A stretch of 64,000 bases of DNA from NCBI GenBank assembly GCA_020161265.1, contig JAIUOC010000004.1:248001-312000 (forward strand), read 5' to 3'. Shown here in pieces: positions 1 through 8,750 of the stretch (position 1 is its first letter; each line of letters begins with the position of its first letter). The notes beneath the pieces were generated by a model. It made no database searches, was not told the DNA's origin, and saw only the letters and a list, made by a program, of their open reading frames with translations. This DNA comes from Chloroflexota bacterium. Lineage in GTDB: Bacteria > Chloroflexota > Chloroflexia > Chloroflexales > Herpetosiphonaceae. A program made the translations under genes and the position numbers.

Positions 1-1
1 A

Positions 2-331
2 TACAAACCTGATGATTTATCGGGCATGTACTCGCTACTTTCCTTGGGCGCGGTGATGCAAACGATTTGGCTGACTGCAACATCGTTGGGCATTGGCATG
101 CAATTTATCTCGACCCCGATGGAAGTTGAGGGACAATGGGAGAAAATCACCAAGCTGTTACAAATACCTGATGAACATAGCTTGATGGTGCTCTATCGCT
201 TGGGCTATATCCCGCAGGCCGCCGACCGCCCAACGATCGATTGGACTTCATCGCAGCGCAAACGCACAGCGGCTTTAGCCTATGCCAATCGTTGGGACCA
301 ACCGTTTGAGCCAGCAGCCAAGCCCGATTAA
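2..331 (+). CDS. Nitroreductase family protein, C-terminal part (5' end outside window)
   Basis: The reading frame is open from the window edge and stops at 331, so only about the last 109 residues are present. The segment GAVMQTIWLTATSLGIG, followed by a hydrophobic stretch and a small amphipathic C-terminus, is typical of the FMN-binding nitroreductase fold, where this helix lines the dimer interface. Enzymes of this family reduce nitro groups or quinones with NAD(P)H, and the substrate cannot be deduced here. The gene converges on the STAS gene and the two stop regions overlap by 4 bases. A Met at 26 is internal, not the true start. Confidence 0.72.
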   Translation, partial: YKPDDLSGMYSLLSLGAVMQTIWLTATSLGIGMQFISTPMEVEGQWEKITKLLQIPDEHSLMVLYRLGYIPQAADRPTIDWTSSQRKRTAALAYANRWDQPFEPAAKPD

Positions 332-1413
332 TTATAGTTGGGAATGCGTTGCAAGCCTTCTTGTAAGGTTGCTGAAGTGCTAATTGAATCCAATTCAAGC
401 CCTAAGGAAACCATAGCTTGGGCAACTTCTGGTCGAATCCCGACCAACATAGTTTCAGCGCCAAGCAAGCGAACTGAGCGCACCACGCTAATAAAGCCTT
501 GGGCAACTTGACTATCAACCACCACAACCCCGGTAATATCCAGCACCAAATGTTTGATCGACTGACGCTGCACCGCTTGTAAGGCATTCTCTTGCAGGCG
601 GGTCAGGCGTTCACTGTCGAGCGCCCCAATCAATGGCATCACCAAGACTTTGGCTGCCACTGGCAAAACTGGCACGCTCATCTCGCGAATCACTTCACGC
701 TGCTGTTCAATCTCATCAAGCAAGCGTTCTTGGGTGCTAGCCCGATCTTGCAATTTCATGAGAGCGTTTTCAAGGTCAGCAGTCCGCTCATGGACTTGGG
801 CTTCTAACGAGGAATTTAATTCGGCCAATTGCTTGGCATTTTGCTCAATGGTGCGCTGACCTTGAGAAACCGCAGCAAACGCATTAACCGTAATCCGGCT
901 ATTCACAAAGCTAATCACCGAGCCAATCATCGTAATTAAGATAGCATGCGTTACGACACCGCCAGTTGTTGCAACCTGATCAGTTGTGGGATAGGCAAAT
1001 GCTAATCCACCAATAATAACCCACGCCCCTACCAAAACCATCAAAATTTGCCAAGGCCGCAGCACAACTCCAGCAATCAGCACTGGAACCAGCAAATAGG
1101 CTAAGGTATAACTCGTCTCACCACGTAAAAACATCGGAATCGAGACGATCACGGCGGTAGTAATCACCACAATCCAGCCAGCAAAAGCCACTTTGCCCCG
1201 CCGCGCCAACGGAATCACCACCACCGCTAAAACCAAGCCTAAGCCCAAAGCCACAGCCGAGGTCAATGGTTTCGGGTTAAAGAGCAAGGAAGGAATGGCA
1301 ATTACAACAATAACAAGGATCGCACACATCACGCTGATAATAATTTGGCCACGTCGCCGCACATCTTCAAGCGGATGATCAACCTGAGCTAACCACGCAA
1401 GTAGTGCCTTCAT
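328..1413 (-). CDS. Membrane-anchored RsbR-like STAS domain protein
   Basis: 361 aa. About six hydrophobic segments occupy residues 22-170, followed by a long heptad-like helix (about 176-245) and a C-terminal STAS domain (about 250-358). The STAS core carries LDITGVVVVDSQ (291-302). Ser301 aligns with the Ser/Thr that is phosphorylated in RsbR/RsbS stressosome proteins, and GIRPEVAQAMVSLGL matches the conserved RsbR tail. Known family role: scaffolds that sequester or release a switch kinase in stress signalling. Inferred role: a membrane sensor feeding a partner-switching pathway. No RsbT-like kinase or phosphatase lies next to it. A promoter candidate sits at 1495-1523. Confidence 0.8.
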   Translation of the reverse strand: MKALLAWLAQVDHPLEDVRRRGQIIISVMCAILVIVVIAIPSLLFNPKPLTSAVALGLGLVLAVVVIPLARRGKVAFAGWIVVITTAVIVSIPMFLRGETSYTLAYLLVPVLIAGVVLRPWQILMVLVGAWVIIGGLAFAYPTTDQVATTGGVVTHAILITMIGSVISFVNSRITVNAFAAVSQGQRTIEQNAKQLAELNSSLEAQVHERTADLENALMKLQDRASTQERLLDEIEQQREVIREMSVPVLPVAAKVLVMPLIGALDSERLTRLQENALQAVQRQSIKHLVLDITGVVVVDSQVAQGFISVVRSVRLLGAETMLVGIRPEVAQAMVSLGLELDSISTSATLQEGLQRIPNYN

Positions 1414-1494
1414 GAAAAAACCCTTTTTGGCTCAATGGGCTAAAACAACCAGTATTTGCATCGCCGCAGATTGGGAAGAATAACAAGTTGCCCT

Positions 1495-1523
1495 ACTATA
1501 CCCTAGCCTGTAGTTGCACGCAA
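1495..1523 (-). promoter_or_regulatory. Sigma70-like promoter candidate for the STAS gene
   Basis: On the minus strand TTGCGT (1523-1518) and TATAGT (1500-1495) are separated by exactly 17 bases. It lies about 80 bases upstream of the STAS start codon. The call rests only on similarity to the hexamer consensus. Confidence 0.45.
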
Positions 1524-1628
1524 ACAGCCAACAGTACTAGGGCTAGCCTGCTTTTTCATAGTACTAGCGCCATTTATTGAAATACGGTTGTTATAAAATG
1601 TTAGGTATTATTCTTACAGCTATCGCCC

Positions 1629-3299
1629 TCAACTAAGCAACATTTGGTTATCGTTAGCATCACTCGGGGCAATTAAATTAATCGCGCTACAACTAAACCG
1701 GCGGGCCGCTGCCACCAACCAACGATCATTCGGGGCAATCAAGGCGGCTTGGGCATGTTCGATTAACAACGCCAATTCCAATGCTCGCCCAAGGGTTAAT
1801 GCCCAACGCCGTGCCCCCATTTCAGCCAAATGTCGATCAAGGCTGCTTTCAGCAAGCCATTGTTCGCATTGATCAAGCGCGGTTTGCGCCACCACAATCG
1901 CTTGGCTCAGGCTTGGCTCATGGGCATTGCTCAGCCACAGATTAACTTGTTCACGCAATGCGGGCCAAATACTTGGGTCTTCGCTAAGTGCTCGTAGGCT
2001 ATCGAGCGCTAAAACATTGGTTGTACCTTCCCAAATCGAAAGCACTTGCGCATCGCGCAACAGGCTAGGCAAGCCTGTATCCTCAACATAGCCCGCCCCA
2101 CCAAAACTCTCAATAATCTCGCTGGTATGGTTTACTGCTTGGCGAGCGGTGGTCAATTTGGTAATAGATGTTAATAATCTTAATAATTGTCGCTGTTGGG
2201 GCGTGCTCCGGCCAGTTTCATCTAAACCCAACAATTCAATTAAATAGAAGGTCAGCAAAAACGCGCCAGCATACTCGGCCTGCAAACCAGCCAAGGTATC
2301 GACATGCAGGGGTTTTTGATTGAGCAACGAGCCAAAAGCCCAGCGTTTTTGGGCATAATCTTGGGCGAGCGCCATGCCACGCCGCATAAAGCCCACCGCC
2401 GAAACGCTGTTCCACGTGCGGGTAATTTGCAACATCGGCACAATCGCACGCACGCCATCACGCAAGCCTTGCACCGGAATTGCTGGCGTGCCAAGCAGAT
2501 TCAGCTCAGCCGTTGGTACTTTGCGCGTACCCAATTTATCTTTGAGCCGATTAACTTCGATCTGATTGAGCCGCCCGCGTTGATCACGGGTTTCAACGTA
2601 GAACAAAGCCAAGCCACGCCCGCCAGCGGGATTGCCCTCTGGTCGCGCCAACGTCAAGGCCATTTGCGAGGTTGTGGCCGAGCTAAACCACTTGCGGCCA
2701 TACAAACGCCAAGTTCCATCCTCGGCTTGGCGGGCGATCGTTTCCGAAAGCCCAACATCTGAGCCACCAGTCGATTCGGTCATCCACTGGCCGCTCGTCC
2801 AAAATTGGTCAGGATCGCGGCTAGTTAAATGCGGTATGGCTCGTTCGATCAAGGCCTGATTGCCCGCTTGGAGCAAGGTTCGGGCAGCACCGTCGGTCAT
2901 CGCCAAGGGGCAACTATAAACATCGCTCGATGGATGCAAGAGATAGGCTAAGGCAAATTGACAAGTGCGCGAATATTCATGGAAAGTTTGCTCGTAGCCT
3001 GTGGCAATCAGGCCATAACTGGCGGCGATCTGCTGAGCACGTTGCCAGAGCGGGGTCAATACAATCTGATCAATCCGCTCGCCCCAGGCATCCCATTGAG
3101 TTAATTGCGGCTCGTTCAAACGATCAGCCAATTGCAACTGATACAGCTCGTTGCCAGCTAAATCGCCGATTGTTTGTAGCGCAGGTTCGATTTGGGTGAG
3201 GATTTCGGCGGGTAAGCGGCGGCGGAGATACAACTGGAGCAGGCGATCATTGCTATATTGATTGCCAAGTTGTGGGGCTGGTTGATTAAAGGGTGGCAT
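1629..3299 (-). CDS. AidB-like acyl-CoA dehydrogenase
   Basis: 556 aa, close to the length of E. coli AidB. The FAD/substrate motifs WMTESTGGSD and RDAQVLSIWEGTTNVLALD are plain, as is the AidB-type insertion before the first of them (SRDPDQFWTSGQ). AidB proteins bind FAD and DNA and belong to the adaptive response to alkylation, but many homologues have no proven substrate. I chose ATG at 3299 over the in-frame TTG at 3314: GGGAG lies 8 bases before the ATG and overlaps the TTG. The gene is monocistronic, and a repeat-rich spacer separates it from the next operon. Family placement is firm; physiological role is inference. Confidence 0.85.
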   Translation of the reverse strand: MPPFNQPAPQLGNQYSNDRLLQLYLRRRLPAEILTQIEPALQTIGDLAGNELYQLQLADRLNEPQLTQWDAWGERIDQIVLTPLWQRAQQIAASYGLIATGYEQTFHEYSRTCQFALAYLLHPSSDVYSCPLAMTDGAARTLLQAGNQALIERAIPHLTSRDPDQFWTSGQWMTESTGGSDVGLSETIARQAEDGTWRLYGRKWFSSATTSQMALTLARPEGNPAGGRGLALFYVETRDQRGRLNQIEVNRLKDKLGTRKVPTAELNLLGTPAIPVQGLRDGVRAIVPMLQITRTWNSVSAVGFMRRGMALAQDYAQKRWAFGSLLNQKPLHVDTLAGLQAEYAGAFLLTFYLIELLGLDETGRSTPQQRQLLRLLTSITKLTTARQAVNHTSEIIESFGGAGYVEDTGLPSLLRDAQVLSIWEGTTNVLALDSLRALSEDPSIWPALREQVNLWLSNAHEPSLSQAIVVAQTALDQCEQWLAESSLDRHLAEMGARRWALTLGRALELALLIEHAQAALIAPNDRWLVAAARRFSCSAINLIAPSDANDNQMLLS

Positions 3300-3359
3300 C
3301 GTTGCAACTCCCAAATATTAATAAAACCAACGAATGCCTGTATTATAGCGCTCAAAGTA

Positions 3360-3546
3360 GCTTCACGAAGGGGCTAGGGATAAGGGATCAGGAGTTAGGG
3401 GTTAGTTTGGAACCATGAAATTTGTTTTTAGCCCCAGATTTAGTTGATTAGAATCCTATGCCCATTACCTGATCCCTAGCCCCTGAAGACTCTCTCCTCT
3501 GCGTTAAATCCCGATCCCCGACCACCAACAACCGATCCTCGAAACC
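3360..3546. repeat. Intergenic repeat block, family A copy 1
   Basis: Non-coding spacer rich in words such as ctgatccctagcccctg. Positions about 3380-3490 match 26325-26435 in order and wording: a ggggttagtttg start, a middle resembling cagatttagttgattag, a ctatgc word, then cctgatccc. Two dispersed copies of one element of about 110 bp are the simplest explanation. No reading frame or RNA gene is recognisable. Confidence 0.6.
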
Positions 3547-6228
3547 TTAGCCGATATTCAACAGCACAGCCAAGGCCTGCATTCCGGCTGGGTGAGCCAA
3601 AAGCAAGTCATGGGCCAATTGATCGTCAGGGCTTAATTCGGTGCTGATTGCAATTTCACCCTCAGGCAGCCGTTGTTGATCGTGCATCCAATTGGGTTGC
3701 CACGCACCAAGGCCAGCCAAATCGCTGGGAAAAACCAAGGCCGCTTCTTTGATCAACGGCTCCAGAATTGTGGCGTTGCGCCGTAATTGCAAAATAAAGC
3801 CCGGCAACCATGGAATCAGCACCGAATCGGGCACAATTCGGAAGATATGGCTCAAAAGTTCAACCACGAACAACGAAATCCGTGGGGCAAATTTCAAGGC
3901 CAAAATAAAGCCATTCAGATAGGCTGGCAGCCCTTGCAAACTTAGTGAATCTTCGGTGAGATGTTCGAAAAATTCACGCATTGATTGAATACTGCGCCGA
4001 TTGAGCAGCCACTCGGCCACCCACAACAAGCCAAGTTTATCGGGGGCAACCTCGCCCTTGCCAGCCAGTTCAACGCTAATCAGCAATTCGCTGCGCTGGC
4101 AGCCAACCGATAAGGCCAAACTTTCGAGCGAAAAGATAAAGCCCAACATGCCTGCCACGGCTTCGGGCGTAGTGCCGCGATCAGCGATAGCCTGCGGCAG
4201 CAGCGAGGCATAATGGCTATAACCAGTTGCTACAAACGATTCGAGCCAAACCGCCAAGCCTTGAGGCGTGGTGCGATAATATTGCACCAAATGGCGAGCA
4301 CGGTCGAAAATATCGGGGGCATCTTGCACACCAGTTTCTTGAATCAACAAGGCACGGCTGTGAAACCCAAGTTCCTCGGTAAAGCGTGGGCTATGCAAAT
4401 ACATCAAGCTCGCTTCGGCGGTATGCAGCGCTTTGGCCGCAGTGGCATCATCGCCAAAAGCGCGTTGGCGCATGCGCTGCTCTAGCACTTGCTCCAAGGT
4501 AATGCCCTCGTAGCCCAGTTGAATCACATCGCGTTGGTATTTGCCAATTCGAATTTCCCACGATTCTTGCAGTGGTTTGCTGCCAAGTTTGCGCTCGCCA
4601 ATGATTGGCTGAACCACATAATTACCCAACAAATAATTCAAGCGCCAAAGCAACTCTGAGCTATCAAGCAAATCGGGGCGTTGGCTAAAATCCATTAAGG
4701 CACGTTGGTTGGTTTTGGCATACAGATTGATATTCAACGGCGCTAATCGATCATAGATATTTTTGGCTAATGGCGGCAGCGATTCATAACCAACCGTACC
4801 AACTCGATCGCCGCCCAACAATACCCGACACAATTGGCTGATATTGCGTTTGCGTGGCGTGCGATCTTTCTCCAAACAGGTGATCGCCGCATCTTGAAAA
4901 TCGTAGGGCGAGGGCTGGCGGCGATTACGAATATTGGCCAAAAGATAGGCGGTTTCATAGATGGCAATTGAGTCGGCGGTGCTCGCCAGATAGCCATTTT
5001 CTCGCGCCAACCCCACAATTCGCGCACACCAATCGATCAATTGCTCATGATCGGCTTCGGCCACTTCGGGCGGCATGCCCAGAAAATTGACCAAGGCCTG
5101 CGGATTGTGGGGTTGTTGGCTGGCAACGGCTGGTGCTTTGTTGCGACTAGCTTTGGGTGGTTTTTGCTCCTTGCTCAGCTGAAACTGCTTAATATCAACA
5201 GCTTTGAGGCTTTTGCGCCAAGTCGATTCGGCCAAGGCAATTGTGCCTGGTGGATGATTGAACTGTTGCTCAATTGCCACAAAACTTGATGGAATCAGCC
5301 CAAACAGCCATTGAGTATTGCTTTTGGCGGGCATTTCAGCCCATTGCTCAGCAGTGTTAGTGCCAAATTCGGCCACATCGCTGGCCAAATGCGCTGCTCC
5401 ACAAATATACAAAGCCTCATTTGGCTCAATCGCATGTTCGGCTAAATGTTGTTTGATGCGTGTCCACATATAGCGTTCACGCAAACGATCGTTGATCACA
5501 TCCTGTGGTTTGCGGCCAAGTTGGTGAATTAAGCTGCCAACCAAGGTCATTACCTGGCGATAAATGGCATAATCGGCGTGCAAAATCACCCGCTCAACAT
5601 ATTGCTCCCACCACTCGGTAAAATGGCGTGCGTTGGAGTTTTGCAGCAAATAATGTAGAAAATCGTCAAATGTCGGTTCTAAAGAGCCAATCGTCACCCC
5701 AATCGACTTGCCATGCAGTTGGGCAGCCTCATCATCGTCATCAGTTGCATCTTCGTCGATTGTTGGCAAGGGTTGCCATTGAAACACATAATCAACTGGC
5801 CGATCAACAAAAACCAATTGGGTTTCGGGGTGGGTTAAGGCATAGGCAATCGCTTGATATTCAGCCGACGATTCAGTCAGCGGGGCAACCACGCTAATTG
5901 GCAACGCCTCGGCTGGAACCAGCTCGCTTTCGGCGGCAAACGCCTGAAACGCCACCGGCAATTTACAATCGCGCAAATGCCCCACTAATTCGAGCATATC
6001 CTCGCAAAGTTCAATATAAATAACTTTTGGCTGCTTTTGATGCAAGCGGCGTACCAGTTGCAAGGCCGAAGCAGGCGAATGATGCGCCACCGGAAACAGA
6101 TCAAGCGGCTCGTGTTCAGCTCGCTCAACATCATGGGCCATGCGTTGGAGCAAGCGTTGCAGTGCCTCAGCATCTTCGCTGAAGGCTGCCGCTGTGGCCT
6201 TTAATTGTTGGGTTAGTGAATCAAGCAT
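3547..6228 (-). CDS. DUF5682 family protein of a MoxR/VWA operon
   Basis: 893 aa, cytosolic-looking, with no signal peptide or membrane segment. The N-terminus carries PVAHHSPASA (about 46-55) and a strand ending in YIELCEDM. A second motif, ICGAAHLASDVAEFG, lies near residue 280. The paired histidine motifs and the Glu resemble the TraB/ChaN/erythromycin-esterase-like fold, which I infer for residues 1-330. The rest is helical and unassigned. It is the last gene of a five-gene operon, starting 4 bases after the AAA+ stop, with GAGGGG of that gene's end serving as ribosome-binding site. DUF5682 is known to travel with MoxR and VWA genes; its reaction is unknown. Confidence 0.82.
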   Translation of the reverse strand: MLDSLTQQLKATAAAFSEDAEALQRLLQRMAHDVERAEHEPLDLFPVAHHSPASALQLVRRLHQKQPKVIYIELCEDMLELVGHLRDCKLPVAFQAFAAESELVPAEALPISVVAPLTESSAEYQAIAYALTHPETQLVFVDRPVDYVFQWQPLPTIDEDATDDDDEAAQLHGKSIGVTIGSLEPTFDDFLHYLLQNSNARHFTEWWEQYVERVILHADYAIYRQVMTLVGSLIHQLGRKPQDVINDRLRERYMWTRIKQHLAEHAIEPNEALYICGAAHLASDVAEFGTNTAEQWAEMPAKSNTQWLFGLIPSSFVAIEQQFNHPPGTIALAESTWRKSLKAVDIKQFQLSKEQKPPKASRNKAPAVASQQPHNPQALVNFLGMPPEVAEADHEQLIDWCARIVGLARENGYLASTADSIAIYETAYLLANIRNRRQPSPYDFQDAAITCLEKDRTPRKRNISQLCRVLLGGDRVGTVGYESLPPLAKNIYDRLAPLNINLYAKTNQRALMDFSQRPDLLDSSELLWRLNYLLGNYVVQPIIGERKLGSKPLQESWEIRIGKYQRDVIQLGYEGITLEQVLEQRMRQRAFGDDATAAKALHTAEASLMYLHSPRFTEELGFHSRALLIQETGVQDAPDIFDRARHLVQYYRTTPQGLAVWLESFVATGYSHYASLLPQAIADRGTTPEAVAGMLGFIFSLESLALSVGCQRSELLISVELAGKGEVAPDKLGLLWVAEWLLNRRSIQSMREFFEHLTEDSLSLQGLPAYLNGFILALKFAPRISLFVVELLSHIFRIVPDSVLIPWLPGFILQLRRNATILEPLIKEAALVFPSDLAGLGAWQPNWMHDQQRLPEGEIAISTELSPDDQLAHDLLLAHPAGMQALAVLLNIG

Positions 6229-6232
6229 GGGT

Positions 6233-7351
6233 TTACCCCTCGATGACCTTCATTGCATCCTGACCGCCAGCCATGAAATCACGCCATTCACCTTGGTGTT
6301 TTTCGCTGTGTTTGGCCACCACGCTATGCCAAAATTTGTTCATCACGGCGATATCTTCGGGGCGGCGACGAACCAATGTGCCTACCAACGAGCGTCCAAG
6401 AATTTCTGGGGTGAGGCGTTGCTCGCCAAAGTAAGTCGAATAGAGCACTGCATCTTCCAGCACGCCAATTTGTTCAGCGGTCGAGAGCGCTGATTCAAGT
6501 TTGGCATCATCGGAGCTAGCACTGGCACTGGCTTCGCGCAAATCGGCGAAGGTTTGCAGCAAAACATCGAGCAAGGTTGGGGCAACGTCGATTCGCACTT
6601 GTTGGCGCTCCAAAAGCTCGGTCGTGCGAAACAGAATAATTTCGCGTTCTTGCTTTTTGTTGGTGACAACCGGAATATGCACAAAATTGAAACGCCGCTT
6701 GAGTGCCGACGAAAGGTCGTTAACCCCGCGATCACGGCTGTTGGCAGTGGCAATGATGTTAAAGCCTTGCTTAGCAAACACCACATTATCGTTGCGCAAT
6801 TCAGGAATCGAAATATATTTTTCACTCAAAATCGAGATCAGCGCATCTTGGACATCGCTGGTACAACGGGTTAATTCTTCAAAGCGACCCATCGCACCAA
6901 GTTGCATGCTAGTCATAATTGGCGAGGGAATCATCGAATCACGCGATTGGCCAGCGGCAATCACCATAGCAATATTCCACGAATATTTAATTTGATCTTC
7001 GGTTGTGCCCGCTGTGCCTTGCACAACGTAGGTTGAATCGCCACAAACTGCTGCCGCCAGCAATTCGGCCAACCAGCTTTTGCCCGTGCCAGGATCGCCA
7101 ATCAACAACAAACCGCGATCCGAGGCCAAGGTGACAATCGCCCGCTCGGCAATGCTGGGGTCGCCATACCATTTTTGGGCAATCTCGCGATCAAGCTTTT
7201 GAGCAGGGGTACTGCCAAGCACGAAGGTGCGCACCATCTGGGGCGAAAGTTGCCAGCGAGCAGGGCGTTGACCGTTATCCCGTTCGGCCAAATAGCGCAA
7301 TTCTTCGGCATATTTGAGTTCAGCGGGCAAGCGCAAAACGGTATCAGACAT
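6233..7351 (-). CDS. MoxR-type AAA+ ATPase
   Basis: 372 aa. Walker A is GDPGTGKSW (85-93), sensor 1 is IIATANSRDRGV (199-210) and the arginine finger region is ALKRRFNF (216-223). The Walker B position reads GRFEELTR, with Glu-Glu instead of the usual Asp-Glu. MoxR ATPases act with VWA partners as chaperones that remodel or insert metal cofactors into client proteins. Here the VWA gene lies directly upstream (16-base gap) and DUF5682 directly downstream (4-base gap). AAGGAG precedes the ATG by 8 bases. The client is unknown. Confidence 0.9.
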   Translation of the reverse strand: MSDTVLRLPAELKYAEELRYLAERDNGQRPARWQLSPQMVRTFVLGSTPAQKLDREIAQKWYGDPSIAERAIVTLASDRGLLLIGDPGTGKSWLAELLAAAVCGDSTYVVQGTAGTTEDQIKYSWNIAMVIAAGQSRDSMIPSPIMTSMQLGAMGRFEELTRCTSDVQDALISILSEKYISIPELRNDNVVFAKQGFNIIATANSRDRGVNDLSSALKRRFNFVHIPVVTNKKQEREIILFRTTELLERQQVRIDVAPTLLDVLLQTFADLREASASASSDDAKLESALSTAEQIGVLEDAVLYSTYFGEQRLTPEILGRSLVGTLVRRRPEDIAVMNKFWHSVVAKHSEKHQGEWRDFMAGGQDAMKVIEG

Positions 7352-7367
7352 TATGACAACTCCTTCA

Positions 7368-8750
7368 TTACAAGGTAATAAATTGCTTAATTTGTTCGAT
7401 CAGCTTGCGAGGGCTGCCAGCAAAAATTGGCCGACCCATCTCTTTGAGCTTGGTGCGGAACCAATCGTTGACGCTGAAATAGCCTGAACTGGTGACCGCC
7501 CCGACTGGAATAAAATGCACACCCGATTCGATCATGGATTTGATTGAATCCAACAGCACTTGATCCGAACCACCTTCGTAAAAATCGGTGATCAGCACCA
7601 CAGCAGTTTTGCGTGGCTCTTGAATTTTTTCGCTAGCAAAGAGCAACGCTTCGTTGATGCTTGTACCGCCACCAAGCTGAGTGCGCAGCAACACCTCAAA
7701 CGGGTCGTGCACCCACGGCGTGAGATCAAGCATGCGCGTGTCGAAAGCAATCAAATGCATATCGACATGCGGCAAGCCAGCAAAAATCGAAGCCAGAATG
7801 GTGCATTGCACCATGGCATCAACCATTGAGCCAGATTGATCGACGACCACGATCATGCGCATTGGTGTGCGTTTTTTGGCAGTTTGGCGATAGTACAAGC
7901 GATCGACATACAAGCGACCTTCATTGGAATTCCAATTGGTCAGATTGCGCCAAATTGTGCGTTTCAAATCGAGGTTGCGAAACACCCGCTTGGGTGGTAC
8001 TGAACGATCAATTTTGGCTGAAACGGCTTGCATCACCTGCAAACGCAACACATCAGCCAATTCATCGACATATTGCTTGATTAAACGTTTGGCATTGATT
8101 AAGGCATTGCCCGAAAGATGGCTTTTATCGCGCAGCAATTGCTCAACCACCGCCATCGAAGGCGTAAGCTGGGCGGCAAGCCGATTATCTTGTAGCACTT
8201 CGCGCAAGGCCATGCGCTTGATCAAATCTTTTTCCAGCCCTTGGATAACTTGGCGCAACTCTTCTTCGGAGAGATCGAAGCCTGAGCCAACGCCCTGCCC
8301 ACCTTGCAAACCACCAGGTTGGCTGGCTTGGCCTTGACCAGGCTGGCTTTGGCGCAACGCTCCAGGCTGAAACCCCAAACAACGCTCAAGATGCGCCACA
8401 TCTTTGAGCCATTGGGCATACTCGGCAGCGCTGATCGAGCGTTTTTGGGTTTGGGGTCCAAAGACATTCAGCAACAACTTCGAAATAATTAACGAACGGC
8501 GCAAAGTTGTAGGATCTTGGCGATCATCAAGCTCGGTCAGGTTGAACTCTGGCTCAAGCTCAGGGTAACGTTGAAACAATTGATCCAGCGAGAGCGTTGG
8601 ATGCAAAATCGACTCAGGCAAGGCCAAATCTTGGGCAATTTCATGGCTCATGCTGTCGAAATTTTCGCCCTGCTGGTCGTAGCCAAACATAGTGCTGAGC
8701 ATGCGCCAATAGAGCACTTGGCGACGATTTAATAGCTCGGATTGGTTCAT
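7368..8750 (-). CDS. VWA (von Willebrand factor A) domain protein, MoxR partner
   Basis: 460 aa. The VWA domain is C-terminal (about 295-460) with a complete MIDAS metal site: DQSGS (304-308), Thr in GGGTSI (about 363) and Asp in LITDFYEGG (about 389). The first 290 residues are helical with a Gly/Gln-rich linker near 130-155 that probably separates two helical modules. Proteins of this kind dock Mg2+-dependently onto MoxR hexamers (compare ViaA with RavA). The start codon overlaps the stop of the upstream gene by 4 bases (ATGA), indicating translational coupling. Confidence 0.9.
   Translation of the reverse strand: MNQSELLNRRQVLYWRMLSTMFGYDQQGENFDSMSHEIAQDLALPESILHPTLSLDQLFQRYPELEPEFNLTELDDRQDPTTLRRSLIISKLLLNVFGPQTQKRSISAAEYAQWLKDVAHLERCLGFQPGALRQSQPGQGQASQPGGLQGGQGVGSGFDLSEEELRQVIQGLEKDLIKRMALREVLQDNRLAAQLTPSMAVVEQLLRDKSHLSGNALINAKRLIKQYVDELADVLRLQVMQAVSAKIDRSVPPKRVFRNLDLKRTIWRNLTNWNSNEGRLYVDRLYYRQTAKKRTPMRMIVVVDQSGSMVDAMVQCTILASIFAGLPHVDMHLIAFDTRMLDLTPWVHDPFEVLLRTQLGGGTSINEALLFASEKIQEPRKTAVVLITDFYEGGSDQVLLDSIKSMIESGVHFIPVGAVTSSGYFSVNDWFRTKLKEMGRPIFAGSPRKLIEQIKQFITL

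Noticed and set aside
2304..2762. Plus-strand open frame of 152 codons inside the acyl-CoA dehydrogenase gene
   Set aside because: Antisense shadow without ribosome-binding site or recognisable domain.
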